From NCBI RefSeq assembly GCF_003478035.1, contig NZ_QUEP01000013.1, positions 19,126-83,125 on the forward strand: a DNA stretch of 64,000 bases, in the 5' to 3' direction. This document shows positions 19,744 through 28,129 of the stretch, one piece after another. The notes under the pieces were generated by a model that ran no database searches, was not told the origin of the DNA, and worked only from the letters and a program-made list of their open reading frames with translations. Made by a program: the position numbers and the translations under genes. Position 1 is the first letter of the stretch, and each line of letters opens with the position of its first letter. Origin of the DNA: Clostridium sp. OF03-18AA (lineage in GTDB: Bacteria; Bacillota; Clostridia; Lachnospirales; Lachnospiraceae).

Positions 19744-19941
19744 TTAATTAATAGTATATTTAAAATATGAAGAGTCTGTCACATATCCCAAAAACCAAAA
19801 TCCACCATCAGAATAAGATGGATCAGACTCCCACACCTCTTTGCATTTATAACGAAAAGTCATTGTAACCACGTCATCACTAGCAGCTACGTCAATCAGT
19901 GCTTTTATAGATGCCGCACATTTGCTGTTGTGTCTTTTCAT
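19744..19941 (-). CDS. 65-residue protein of unknown function
   Basis: The start at 19941 is fixed by AGGAGG eight bases upstream; the longer frame from 19968 is less likely. The sequence begins MKRHNSKCAASIKALIDVAA and ends in an aromatic-rich tail (GGFWFLGYVTDSSYFKYTIN), with two cysteines. It has no signal peptide or membrane segment and no double-glycine leader. It sits between the DUF4367 protein and the membrane protein in the sigma-factor operon, in AT-rich DNA. Confidence 0.5.
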   Translation of the reverse strand: MKRHNSKCAASIKALIDVAASDDVVTMTFRYKCKEVWESDPSYSDGGFWFLGYVTDSSYFKYTIN

Positions 19942-20002
19942 AAACACGTCCTCCTTTATCTTTTTCATCTATATAACGGTCAAATGAGACTTTAGGGACA
20001 TG

Positions 20003-21001
20003 TCAATTACAATAATTTATATTTTCCACAATTTTGAATACTTCATTAAATGGAAGTTCTGTGACAACGCTTATCAGCCATTCCCCTTCCTTAATCACAC
20101 ACATTCGGACTCCATCTTTTTCCCAATATAATACATTTTTCTCTCCGATCATACATGACTTTATTTCTGAATTCTCCGTATTATAATTATTTGACCCATT
20201 CCCAGGTGAAACTTGTATTGTAATACTGGTATTTTCTGAATTTTTATATCTGAATTTTTTCATTAATGGGAGATTGCTCTGATATACCAATTGATATCCA
20301 TCTGGAATATAGTTAATCTGGAAAGAACCTAAATTATTCCCTTCCTCTATGACATGCTTATTTTGTATACCTTCCAACCCGATTTTAGAATACTTCGGAT
20401 ATGTCTCCACGATCCATTCCAAAATTTTTCCACGAAATTCCGCATTTGTGACCATTGCTGTTGAAAATCCGAGAGAAATCGCAAGAAAAACAGCTGCAGC
20501 CCGCAAAATTCCACGAAATAAATGATCTGTCGGTTGTTGTGTAATATGAATTTTCCGTAATTGTTTTCTGAAACGTCTAGAATACACATGTTGGATATCC
20601 TCTGTTGTATTTATCTCAGCCATTAGCTTTGTCAGTGATATTGTGCATATCTGAGAAATGCTTTCTGGACATGCAAATATTTCTGGAGTACTTGTCCATT
20701 TTTGAAGGTAATTCAACATACTAATCCGCATTCCATGAGCATACGGAATCATGAGAATTTCATTAATCTGCGAGTCATCTAAGTGAAAAGCATAATAAAG
20801 ATGAAATACAGCCTGTTCCGGGAATGGGAGTGCAAGAATTTTATTTGCTGCCTTATCCAAAATGTTTTTTCTAATTTCCCCTTCGTCAATCAATTTACTT
20901 TCTTTTGACATCACATTTTTGTAATTATCTAGACTCTTATCAGCTTGTGCCCACTCTTGATTCAATCTTTCTCGACAAACTTCTCTTAAAATACTTGTCA
21001 C
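20003..21001 (-). CDS. DUF4367-type membrane protein, probable anti-sigma partner
   Basis: 332 residues. A single membrane segment near residues 168-188 (AAAVFLAISLGFSTAMV) separates a cytoplasmic N-terminal half from an outer C-terminal half. The latter ends in the DUF4367 pattern GEWLISVVTELPFNEVFKIVENI (quoted in part). Residues about 55-105 (LPFPEQAVFHLYYAFHLDDSQI and onward) resemble a degenerate sigma region 4. A GTG start at 21001 follows GAGAGG and lies three bases after the sigma-factor stop, so the two are coupled. The anti-sigma role is inferred from position and topology. Confidence 0.75.
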   Translation of the reverse strand: MTSILREVCRERLNQEWAQADKSLDNYKNVMSKESKLIDEGEIRKNILDKAANKILALPFPEQAVFHLYYAFHLDDSQINEILMIPYAHGMRISMLNYLQKWTSTPEIFACPESISQICTISLTKLMAEINTTEDIQHVYSRRFRKQLRKIHITQQPTDHLFRGILRAAAVFLAISLGFSTAMVTNAEFRGKILEWIVETYPKYSKIGLEGIQNKHVIEEGNNLGSFQINYIPDGYQLVYQSNLPLMKKFRYKNSENTSITIQVSPGNGSNNYNTENSEIKSCMIGEKNVLYWEKDGVRMCVIKEGEWLISVVTELPFNEVFKIVENINYCN

Positions 21002-21004
21002 TTT

Positions 21005-21538
21005 TTACCTCTCAATTTCTTCCAGTTTTTTCTTCAGTTTTTTTATTGCCCGCTGGCTCCTCTTTTTAGCTGTCTCTTCCGAGATTCCCATCAGCACTGC
21101 GATATCTTTTAATGACATGTTACGACCAAATCGAAACATAAGAAGTGTTCGATCATTTTCTTCTAAATGTTCTAATGCCACCGCCAACTGCTCCTTCTTG
21201 AATTTTTCAAAGAAAGCTTCTTCTACTCCAGAATCCGTCCTTGTTTCATAAAACTCTTCCACCGGAATCATCTTTTTCTTCTTACGAAGAATATCATAGG
21301 ATGCATTCTTTGCAATAATAACACTATAGGGAATCTGGTCGCGGCGTGGTAACTGGCTGATTTTTTCAAAATGTTCCATTATATTTAAAAATGCCTGTGC
21401 AACAGCGTCTTCCGCGTCTGTTTCTGATTGAAGCAACTGATAAGAAACTTTATATAAAAGGGTGTGATTTTCATTAAATAATTGTTCGATCCAAACCTGC
21501 TCATCTTCTGAAAAGGTGCATAATACTAAGAATAGCAT
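21005..21538 (-). CDS. ECF-type RNA polymerase sigma factor
   Basis: 177 residues. Region 2 is at about 15-85 (LFNENHTLLYKVSYQLLQSETDAEDAVAQAFLN, quoted in part) and region 4 at about 115-170 (LEHLEENDRTLLMFRFGRNMSLKDIAVLMGIS). AGGAG precedes the ATG. It is the first gene of a four-gene AT-rich operon whose second gene is a DUF4367 membrane protein. The signal is unknown. Confidence 0.9.
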   Translation of the reverse strand: MLFLVLCTFSEDEQVWIEQLFNENHTLLYKVSYQLLQSETDAEDAVAQAFLNIMEHFEKISQLPRRDQIPYSVIIAKNASYDILRKKKKMIPVEEFYETRTDSGVEEAFFEKFKKEQLAVALEHLEENDRTLLMFRFGRNMSLKDIAVLMGISEETAKKRSQRAIKKLKKKLEEIER

Positions 21539-21667
21539 AAATCCATCTCCTGTGCTTCTTGTTATTTATTTAATATATAAGGTGCAGTGCATTCAACAAG
21601 GGACAATATTTTGTTTGGTTTTTATGTCGACAAAAATAAGAATCTAATACTAACGGGCTTAATATTT

Positions 21668-21805
21668 TTACCCACAAAACAGATTATACCCCACGATCAT
21701 CAGCGCCGCCGCCGTGAGTACAAGGAAAAATGTCGTCGGCAGCACTAACGCCCAGGTCATACCGAAACCTACGCAGAACAGCATAAGACCGCATAATCGC
21801 TTCAT
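21668..21805 (-). CDS. 45-residue membrane micro-protein, copy 2
   Basis: Paralogue of the frame at 18799-18936, 43 of 45 residues identical. The first 19 codons are identical in DNA up to the third base of codon 19. After that nearly every codon differs silently, a mosaic that suggests gene conversion or constraint on the 5' end. GGGAG lies seven bases upstream. A perfect 14-base inverted repeat places the ribosome binding site and start in a loop. It is about 130 bp upstream of the sigma-factor gene. Confidence 0.75.
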   Translation of the reverse strand: MKRLCGLMLFCVGFGMTWALVLPTTFFLVLTAAALMIVGYNLFCG

Positions 21806-21851
21806 ACCCATTCTCCCAAAAAGGAATGTCTATGACAGATTATGCGGTCTT
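21785..21851 (-). promoter_or_regulatory. inverted repeat spanning the start of micro-gene copy 2
   Basis: AAGACCGCATAATC (21785-21798) and GATTATGCGGTCTT (21838-21851) are perfectly complementary. One arm is codons 3 to 8 of the gene and the other is in the leader; the 39-base loop carries the ribosome binding site and start codon. On the plus strand TTTTAG follows, so it could also act as a terminator there. Copy 1 lacks the upstream arm. Confidence 0.55.
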
Positions 21852-21908
21852 TTAGATAATGATTCGCAACAGTTCTGTATCTTTCCAGTAATCATGAATT
21901 TCACGAGT

Positions 21909-22825
21909 TCACGAGTGAATTTTCTTTACCAGACAGCGTTTCTTATAGAAAGAAATTCCATAGCAGAGAACCTGATCATAGCTGTCTTCAAACTCTTTTG
22001 CATACATGCGTTCATCGATCTGGCGCAATGCCGTTTCACAGCTTTCTTCCATTTTCTCAAGTGCGGCAGAACACTTAACCTCAAAGACAGCGAGCCGTCC
22101 GTTTTCCGAATCGCATACGATCACATCACTCCGTCCCTCACCGTGTTCTCGGTTGGATTCCACCATATACCCCGCACCGGCGAAGATTCCAGCAAGGAAT
22201 GCATGATAAAAATCTTCTTTATAATCATGATAGCTGATGGTCATTCTCAACAGCGTGCTCATCTCACGCGTCAAAAGTTCACTGTCACCATTCCATACTG
22301 CATGGAACAGAGTTCTTCGGTCAGTTCCTTTCGCTTTGTCCTGAAACCACTTTACGACAGTCGACTCGAAGATCTCCCGGATCTCCGCGTTCGGAATCAT
22401 AAGGCTTCTTTGTCATAATCATTTACATTTTTGCTGTCCAGAAGGTCTGTATATTTTCGAAATAATTCAGCAATCGTTGCTTCCAACATTCCGTAGGCAC
22501 TATCGAAAGTCAGGCCATCCACATCTTTAAACGAAAGGAAGATCGTCGGACACTGATTCATCCATTTCTGACAGAGCGCCGAAGCATTCATGATCCCCAG
22601 TCCCTGAAACAATACCGCACTGTCTTTTCGGATACTAAAGAAATTTTCCAGAGTACTCATCCCCAATGTCTTTCCGAATCTCCTTGGACGGGTAATCAGT
22701 GTCACTTTTACTGCCTGAGCTTTTAATACCTCGGCAATAAGGCCTGTCTTATCGACATAATAATATCCATTCTGCCGGATCTCAGCAAAATCAGAAATTC
22801 CTACCGGGATATTTAAATGTGTCAC
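21909..22825 (-). pseudogene. AAA-ATPase-like / PD-(D/E)XK nuclease protein, internally deleted
   Basis: Two overlapping frames (22397-22825 and 21909-22400) give the two ends of a protein family that is normally a single chain of about 520-570 residues. The first has the N-terminal pattern GISDFAEIRQNGYYYVDKTG and the P-loop-like RPRRFGKT, then stops after 142 residues. The second has the C-terminal nuclease domain (FYHAFLAGIFAG, SNREHGEGRSDVIV, AVFEVKCS). About 250 central residues are missing. The first frame uses a GTG start after AGGAGG. Likely a decayed remnant of this frequently duplicated, possibly mobile family. Confidence 0.8.
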
Positions 22826-22892
22826 GCTTATTCCCTCCTCTCATACCCCGAAATCGTTAAAACCATTTTATCATAAATGGCGTTCAGATACA

Positions 22893-22922
22893 ACAATTCC
22901 CCGGATCGCTCCGAGGAATTGT
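22893..22922 (-). terminator. hairpin after gerW
   Basis: ACAATTCC (22893-22900) pairs with GGAATTGT (22915-22922), three bases beyond the gerW stop. The trailing T-tract is short, so this is a weak terminator. Confidence 0.5.
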
Positions 22923-22924
22923 GT

Positions 22925-23326
22925 TCATTTCTCTTTCTCCATCTCAGCTGCCATCTTCTCCGCTTTTGCCGCCGCGTCCGGAGTAATATCATTGCCGCCG
23001 GTGAAGCGGTTTACGATATCCGGGACCATGTCGAGGACTTTGGTGACTGCATCCTGATGTTTGATATTTACGAGCTTTGTCATGCCGTTCTGGATCACGA
23101 GGATGGCACTGGGGCTCATCTTCGCGCTCATACCGCCGCCGCCATTTGTCTTTGCGGACTGGGCAAAGGAACCGGCTGCCATGCCGCAGGTCACGTCCAC
23201 AAGCGGAATGATCGTCGTGTTCTCATCCACCTTCACAGGCTCGCCCACAACGGTTTTCGATGTAATGAAATGATCCATCCCCTTAAACAGTGCGTCCACG
23301 GTAGATGGAAACTGATTTTCTGCCAT
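22925..23326 (-). CDS. gerW: GerW family sporulation protein (YtfJ-like)
   Basis: 133 residues. The YtfJ/GerW core is visible: MDHFITSKTVVGEPV, TTIIPLVDVTCGMAAGSF, then a glycine-rich GGGGMSAKMSPSAILVI. In Bacillus the protein is made in the spore compartment and is needed for germination. It is paired with a DUF2953 gene, as ytfI-ytfJ are in Bacillus, which supports the call. This points to a spore-forming host. Confidence 0.92.
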   Translation of the reverse strand: MAENQFPSTVDALFKGMDHFITSKTVVGEPVKVDENTTIIPLVDVTCGMAAGSFAQSAKTNGGGGMSAKMSPSAILVIQNGMTKLVNIKHQDAVTKVLDMVPDIVNRFTGGNDITPDAAAKAEKMAAEMEKEK

Positions 23327-23343
23327 ACCGATTCCTCCTAAAT

Positions 23344-24510
23344 CTATGCTTTTTTCGTCCCAGAATCTCTTTTCCTCAAGAAACGAAGTAATCTTCTGAA
23401 ATCTTTACTGATAAACAGTCTTGCTGCCGTCCAGAGCGGATACCACAGGGCGATCCGCCCCTTAAAATGAAGTTCTCCGTCAAGCGCCGTTCCGGTGAAA
23501 TCCGGCTCCAGAGTCAGTGTTCTCGCGTATAAGCCATAAAACGGACTGACCACCGTAAGAACCTGCCCCGTATCGTAGGGATCATCGAAACCGAAGTGAA
23601 TCCGTCCCTGCACCTTTTTCGGAAGAACGTAGCGGACAAGTTTTTTTGCGCGCTTCCAGACAAGGCGAAACGCCTTCTGGTTCTGCCCGTCGTGCCAGAA
23701 CATCGAGATGCTGTTCCAGGTCTTTTCCAGAGAAATTTTCTTCTTTGATATCCCGTCAGCCAGCTTTCGGATCTTTCCGGGCAGTTCCCGGATTCTATTC
23801 CAAAGAGTTCTGGCTTTTTTTATAAGTCGAGCCAATTTTTCTTTGATCTTCGCACCGAAACAGTTCTTAACCTCCTCCACGCGCTCCTCTTTCACAACGG
23901 GTTCCTTAAAATTTTCCTTTGAGGAGTTTTTTAAAGCATCCGCCGGCAGTACGCTGGGAGAAGAAGATTCATTCGATTCTGAAATAAGCTCCGTTGCATG
24001 GACAACAAGTTCATCATCTTCCGCAGGGACAGCCGTCCTGTCATCCCCGGCAGTTTTTTTCTCTTCCGCTTTCGATGTCTCCGCAACTGTTTCCAAAGGT
24101 ATTTCCTGCTGCTCGTTTTCAGTTAAAACAGATACCTCTGTGTTTCTGATTTCAGAATCATTTTCTGACAGTACCGGTGTTTTTTCAAATTCCGCAAAAA
24201 CCGGCTCCGTTTCTGATTTTGTTTTTTGTTCTTCCTCATCCTCCGGCGGCCACAATCTCACATCAAACAGCTTAAACCACAGCACCCGCCCGGATACATC
24301 CGCGTGTTCGTGATAACTCACCCGGATCCGCACGAGATGTAGAAGCCAGCTCACTGCCGCCTCCCCGTCCGGTTTTCCTTCGAAGGAGACATCCGCCCGG
24401 TATCGCACCGGGACGAACAGGATCAGCAATACCGCAGCGAGGATCAGTCCAAGGATCACTAACAGGATGACTCCGATGACCTTTAAGATCATCAGCAAAA
24501 TATGGATCAC
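23344..24510 (-). CDS. DUF2953 membrane-anchored protein (YtfI-like)
   Basis: About 388 residues. A strongly hydrophobic N-terminus (about 5-30) is followed by a short conserved part (VPVRYRADVSFEG), a long acidic Glu/Ser-rich linker (about 85-200), then a basic helix-rich part and the DUF2953 C-terminal domain (HFGFDDPYDTGQVLTVVSPFYGLYA, quoted in part). The GTG at 24510 overlaps the upstream stop as GTGA and has AAGGGG at eight bases, so it is preferred to the GTG at 24519. Role unknown; linked to GerW by position. Confidence 0.8.
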   Translation of the reverse strand: MIHILLMILKVIGVILLVILGLILAAVLLILFVPVRYRADVSFEGKPDGEAAVSWLLHLVRIRVSYHEHADVSGRVLWFKLFDVRLWPPEDEEEQKTKSETEPVFAEFEKTPVLSENDSEIRNTEVSVLTENEQQEIPLETVAETSKAEEKKTAGDDRTAVPAEDDELVVHATELISESNESSSPSVLPADALKNSSKENFKEPVVKEERVEEVKNCFGAKIKEKLARLIKKARTLWNRIRELPGKIRKLADGISKKKISLEKTWNSISMFWHDGQNQKAFRLVWKRAKKLVRYVLPKKVQGRIHFGFDDPYDTGQVLTVVSPFYGLYARTLTLEPDFTGTALDGELHFKGRIALWYPLWTAARLFISKDFRRLLRFLRKRDSGTKKA

Positions 24511-24827
24511 TCGCAGCACCCCTTTCCGAAAAGAAAGGAGTTCACATCATACCCGCCGGTCTTTTTGTAGACCTCACAGATGATCCGCCCCGCAAGCGCC
24601 GCCGCATCCTCAAAATCCGCAGCGATCCCTACGATCAGAAGATCCTGCTTTTCATAGTAAGGAAGCTTTAATGTCAGCGCCGGATAGATATCTAAAAGGT
24701 TCCGCTCCCCAGCCGCCGGAGTCAGGACATAAAAGCCCATTGGTCTTCCATTTCGGACCGCCTGGATCGTTTCGTATCTGTGCTTTTTCGCTTGTTCCCC
24801 GACATACAGTTTTTCATACCAGCGCAT
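24507..24827 (-). CDS. conserved hypothetical protein, 106 residues
   Basis: Starts MRWYEKLYVGEQAKKHRY, with an AGGTG-type ribosome binding site; its stop overlaps the DUF2953 start by four bases, so the two are coupled. It contains the pattern VLTPAAGERNLLDIYPAL and a hydrophobic LLIVGIAADFEDAAALAGRI, with two C-terminal cysteines. It appears to be a soluble alpha/beta protein. I do not recognise a named family; position suggests a role with GerW/DUF2953. Confidence 0.7.
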   Translation of the reverse strand: MRWYEKLYVGEQAKKHRYETIQAVRNGRPMGFYVLTPAAGERNLLDIYPALTLKLPYYEKQDLLIVGIAADFEDAAALAGRIICEVYKKTGGYDVNSFLFGKGCCE

Positions 24828-24880
24828 GATTCACCTGCTCATCCCTTAATATTTATGACCAGGTCACGCCTGGACCCGGT

Positions 24881-25618
24881 CTACTGTCTAGATCTGATGA
24901 TCATTCTTCTCAAAAGGTCCAGCGCCGTGACCGCGGCATGTTCCCGGATCTCCTGTCTTGTACCGTTGAAGTGGCATTCCTCCACAATCACTTCGTCCTT
25001 CATGCAGCAGGAAACGTATACGAGTCCCACCGGCTTCTCCTCTGTTCCACCGTCCGGACCAGCAAGCCCCGTTACAGCAACGCAGGCATCCGCATCAGCC
25101 GCGAGAACACCGCCGAGTGCCATCTCCCTTGCGGTCTGCTCACTGACTGCCCCGTATTTTTTTAAAGTTGCCTTGCTGACATCGAGGATCTTTCTCTTTG
25201 ATTTGTTCGAATATGTGATATAACCCTGATCAAATACGTCAGATGCACCTGGCACATTGATGATCTTTGCAGCCACCATGCCGCCGGTGCAGGACTCCGC
25301 CGTTGTCACCGTGAGTCCGTACTTTGTGAGGAGGCGCACAACGGTCTCTTCCATCGTCTCATTCTCTTTCGTGGAATAATACATGTCGCCCAGTGCCTTT
25401 TTTATCTCCTTGGCAACAGGTTTTAACGCCGCCTTGGCGGACTCCTCATCCTCCGCCTGTGTCTCCGCGAGAACATGGACATCTTTTCCGCGGCGTCTCG
25501 TGTAGATCACGACAGCGCCGCCGCACTTTAAGAGGTCCTGAAGCTTTTCCTTTACTTCCGTCTCGCTTTTTCCGTAAATTTTAAATATCTGGGCATAACC
25601 CTGTTCTGTTCGAATCAT
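24881..25618 (-). CDS. CinA-family protein, C-terminal amidohydrolase type
   Basis: 245 residues. The C-terminal 160 form the nicotinamide-nucleotide amidohydrolase (PncC) domain: TTAESCTGGMVAAKIINVPGAS, YSNKSKRKILDV, AVTGLAGPDGGTEEKPVG. The first 85 residues resemble the short linking domain of full CinA, but the N-terminal MoaB/MogA-like domain is absent. The ATG at 25618 overlaps the pgsA stop (TGATG) with AAGGAA upstream. Expected role is deamidation of NMN in pyridine nucleotide recycling. Confidence 0.85.
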   Translation of the reverse strand: MIRTEQGYAQIFKIYGKSETEVKEKLQDLLKCGGAVVIYTRRRGKDVHVLAETQAEDEESAKAALKPVAKEIKKALGDMYYSTKENETMEETVVRLLTKYGLTVTTAESCTGGMVAAKIINVPGASDVFDQGYITYSNKSKRKILDVSKATLKKYGAVSEQTAREMALGGVLAADADACVAVTGLAGPDGGTEEKPVGLVYVSCCMKDEVIVEECHFNGTRQEIREHAAVTALDLLRRMIIRSRQ

Positions 25619-26160
25619 CACATTTTTCCTTCCGTAAGAACGCCGGCGTTCTTCACAATGTAGTCAACAAGTGAAATTACTGTCAATGCAAGAGCGATCC
25701 AGACAATGATCGTCGTCAAAGTTGACAACGCCGGAATATTAAAGATCAGAAGAACCACACCGATCATCTGGAATGTGGTCTTAAATTTTCCCCAGTAGCT
25801 CGCCGCGATGACAACACCGTTGTCGGATGCCACCAGACGGAAGCCGCTGATAATGAACTCACGGCTGATAATGATGATGACCATCCAGGCCGGAAGCTCA
25901 CGAAGCTCGATCATACAGATCAGTGCGGAGCAGACAAGCAGTTTATCCGCCAACGGATCCATAAATTTTCCAAAATTTGTTACCAGATTATACTTTCTCG
26001 CGATCTTTCCGTCCAGCATATCGGTCAGGCTCGCGATGATAAAGAGCGCCGCCGCCACATAACGCATGTTCTGGTTTGCGCCGCCGTCATAAAGAAGCGC
26101 AGCTACGAAAAACGGGATCATGATCACTCGTAATATTGTCAGTTTATTCGGTAAATTCAT
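25618..26160 (-). CDS. pgsA: CDP-diacylglycerol-glycerol-3-phosphate 3-phosphatidyltransferase
   Basis: Makes phosphatidylglycerophosphate, precursor of phosphatidylglycerol and cardiolipin, at the membrane. 180 residues with four to five membrane segments. The CDP-alcohol transferase signature D-G-x2-A-R-x8-G-x3-D-x3-D is complete (DGKIARKYNLVTNFGKFMDP, from about residue 50). GGGAGG six bases before the ATG at 26160 fixes the start inside the longer frame, overlapping the end of rimO by 17 bases. Confidence 0.95.
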   Translation of the reverse strand: MNLPNKLTILRVIMIPFFVAALLYDGGANQNMRYVAAALFIIASLTDMLDGKIARKYNLVTNFGKFMDPLADKLLVCSALICMIELRELPAWMVIIIISREFIISGFRLVASDNGVVIAASYWGKFKTTFQMIGVVLLIFNIPALSTLTTIIVWIALALTVISLVDYIVKNAGVLTEGKM

Positions 26161-27481
26161 TCTCTGCCTCCCCAATCAGATCATATTCGGACGCGCCTGT
26201 GACGCGTACCTTAAGGAAATCTCCGGACATCAGGGAAAGTCCGGTGTTTACAAAGATAAGTCCATCCACGTTCGGGCTGTCCATGTAGGTACGTCCGACG
26301 TAGGCGTTCTCATCAGCAACCTTGCCCTCGATCATGACTTCAAGGGTGCGTCCCTTCATTGCCTCAGACTTCTCAAAAGCGATCTCCTGCTGGAGTTCCA
26401 TGATCTCATCGCGGCGATCCTGTTTTACCTCCTCCGGAACCTGATTTTCAAAGCTGAATGCCGGGGTATCTTCCTCCGGGGAATATGCGAATACGCCGAG
26501 ACGGTCAAATTCCATATCATCGACAAACTGCATCAGGATCTCGTGGTCTTCCTCCGTCTCACCCGGAAATCCGGAGATCAGAGTGGTGCGGAGCGCGATG
26601 TCCGGAATCTCTTTTCTGAGTTTCGCAATCAGTCCGCGGATCTCTTTGTTGTTGGTTCTTCTGCCCATCCGTTTTAACACGGCATCGCTTGCGTGCTGGA
26701 TCGGGATGTCCAGATAGTTACAGACTTTTTCTTCAGTTTTGATCGTCTCGATCAGCTCATCGGTGATCTCCTCCGGGTAGCAGTACTGGAGGCGGATCCA
26801 CTGGATACCGGATACAGCTGCCAGACGTCTTAAGAGCTCCGGAAGCTTCTTCTCGCCGTAGAGGTCTTTTCCGTAAAGAGTTGTCTCCTGGGCTACCAGG
26901 ATCAGCTCCTTCACGCCTTTTTCTGCAAGCTCCTCCGCTTCCTTCACAAGCTGCTCCATCGGAACGCTGCGGTATTTTCCGCGAAGATACGGAATGATGC
27001 AGTACGTGCAGCGCTTGTCACAGCCCTCCGCGATCTTTAAGAACGCATAATGTCCGCCTGTCGTCACAAGACGGTCTGTAGTCTTGCTCACCGGCGCATC
27101 GATGCTCTCGAAGACCTCCGGTGTTTCTCCGTGCATGACTTCTTTGATCGCCTCCCCGACTGCCTCATAGGAAGTCGTTCCAAGGATCGCATCTACCTCC
27201 GGGATCTCATCAATGATCTCCTGCTTGTAGCGCTGTGCGAGACATCCGGTTACGATCAGCGCCTTTAAGCGGCCTGTTTTCTTTAACTCCGCCATCTGAA
27301 GGATCGTGTTGATGCTCTCTTCTTTTGCATCGCCGATAAAGCAGCAGGTATTGACAACGACGATATCTGCCTCATTTTCATCATCCACGAAGGAATAGCC
27401 CTCTTTCCCGAGGATTCCCAGCATTTTTTCCGTATCGACAAGGTTCTTATCACAGCCCAGTGATATGAAAAGTAAATTCAT
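26144..27481 (-). CDS. rimO: ribosomal protein S12 methylthiotransferase RimO
   Basis: Radical SAM enzyme with two [4Fe-4S] clusters that methylthiolates an aspartate of ribosomal protein S12. The N-terminal UPF0004 domain has cysteines 10, 46 and 80. The radical SAM motif CDKRCTYC gives Cys154, Cys158 and Cys161, and a TRAM domain is at the C-terminus. Its 445 residues are normal. RimO rather than MiaB is favoured by the ISLGCDKNLVDTEKM start. It is followed by overlapping pgsA. Confidence 0.94.
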   Translation of the reverse strand: MNLLFISLGCDKNLVDTEKMLGILGKEGYSFVDDENEADIVVVNTCCFIGDAKEESINTILQMAELKKTGRLKALIVTGCLAQRYKQEIIDEIPEVDAILGTTSYEAVGEAIKEVMHGETPEVFESIDAPVSKTTDRLVTTGGHYAFLKIAEGCDKRCTYCIIPYLRGKYRSVPMEQLVKEAEELAEKGVKELILVAQETTLYGKDLYGEKKLPELLRRLAAVSGIQWIRLQYCYPEEITDELIETIKTEEKVCNYLDIPIQHASDAVLKRMGRRTNNKEIRGLIAKLRKEIPDIALRTTLISGFPGETEEDHEILMQFVDDMEFDRLGVFAYSPEEDTPAFSFENQVPEEVKQDRRDEIMELQQEIAFEKSEAMKGRTLEVMIEGKVADENAYVGRTYMDSPNVDGLIFVNTGLSLMSGDFLKVRVTGASEYDLIGEAENEFTE

Positions 27482-27552
27482 TCTGTTTGTTTTTCCTTTC
27501 TCTGTATAACTTCGCGGTCCGCAGCTGTATCCGGCATTTTTGGAACCGCCAG

Positions 27553-27595
27553 CGAAAAAAAGAGGAAACTAAAGCCAGATTCAGCCGTTTTCCTC
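27553..27595 (-). terminator. terminator after rpoZ
   Basis: On the minus strand GAGGAAAAC pairs with GTTTCCTC (one bulge), followed by TTTTTTTCG. Confidence 0.75.
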
Positions 27596-27663
27596 CCCTT
27601 TCCAACATATTTCTCCGGTTCGTCCGTCCGTGGCTTGGCATCACACGGCCGGGCGGATCGCTT

Positions 27664-27981
27664 TTATTCTTCCGCGTACTCTTCTTCTTTTTTGATCTCT
27701 TCCGGAGTTCTCTCCTTCACCTCGAAATCAGTCTCGATCTCCGGCTCCTCGTCCTCTGTGAGGATCTTTACTTTCTGCTCATAAAGCTCCTGGACAGCGG
27801 TGGACAGCGGTTTCTTTCCGGCAGCGCCTGCTACGAGCGGTTTGTCACCAGCGATCAGCTGTCTCGCACGCTTGGATGCTGCGATGACGATGGAATAACG
27901 GCTCTGAACGACCGGCTGCTCGCCCGGCTCAACGTCGCTGTTTACGGCTTCGATTAAGTCTGTATAAGACGGATGTAACAT
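27664..27981 (-). CDS. rpoZ: RNA polymerase omega subunit
   Basis: 105 residues. The omega core is visible: MLHPSYTDLIEAV, SRYSIVIAASKRARQLI, KPLSTAVQELYEQKV. It ends in a long acidic tail. Omega assists RNA polymerase assembly. It is downstream of gmk in the standard yicC-gmk-rpoZ order. Confidence 0.95.
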   Translation of the reverse strand: MLHPSYTDLIEAVNSDVEPGEQPVVQSRYSIVIAASKRARQLIAGDKPLVAGAAGKKPLSTAVQELYEQKVKILTEDEEPEIETDFEVKERTPEEIKKEEEYAEE

Positions 27982-28129
27982 AAAATATACCCCTTTCAGA
28001 TCATGAGTTTCCTGGTTGCAGCTTTCCTCTCCATCTGTAAAGATGCGAGAAGTTTTGCTGTTTTTTGTTATAAATTTTAAATATCTGAAGTATCCGGTTT
28101 TGCATGTAGCATTTTTACGGATACATTCT

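Noticed and set aside
27450..27644. 64-residue minus-strand frame between rpoZ and rimO
   Set aside because: It includes the rpoZ terminator and overlaps rimO; no ribosome binding site or similarity.
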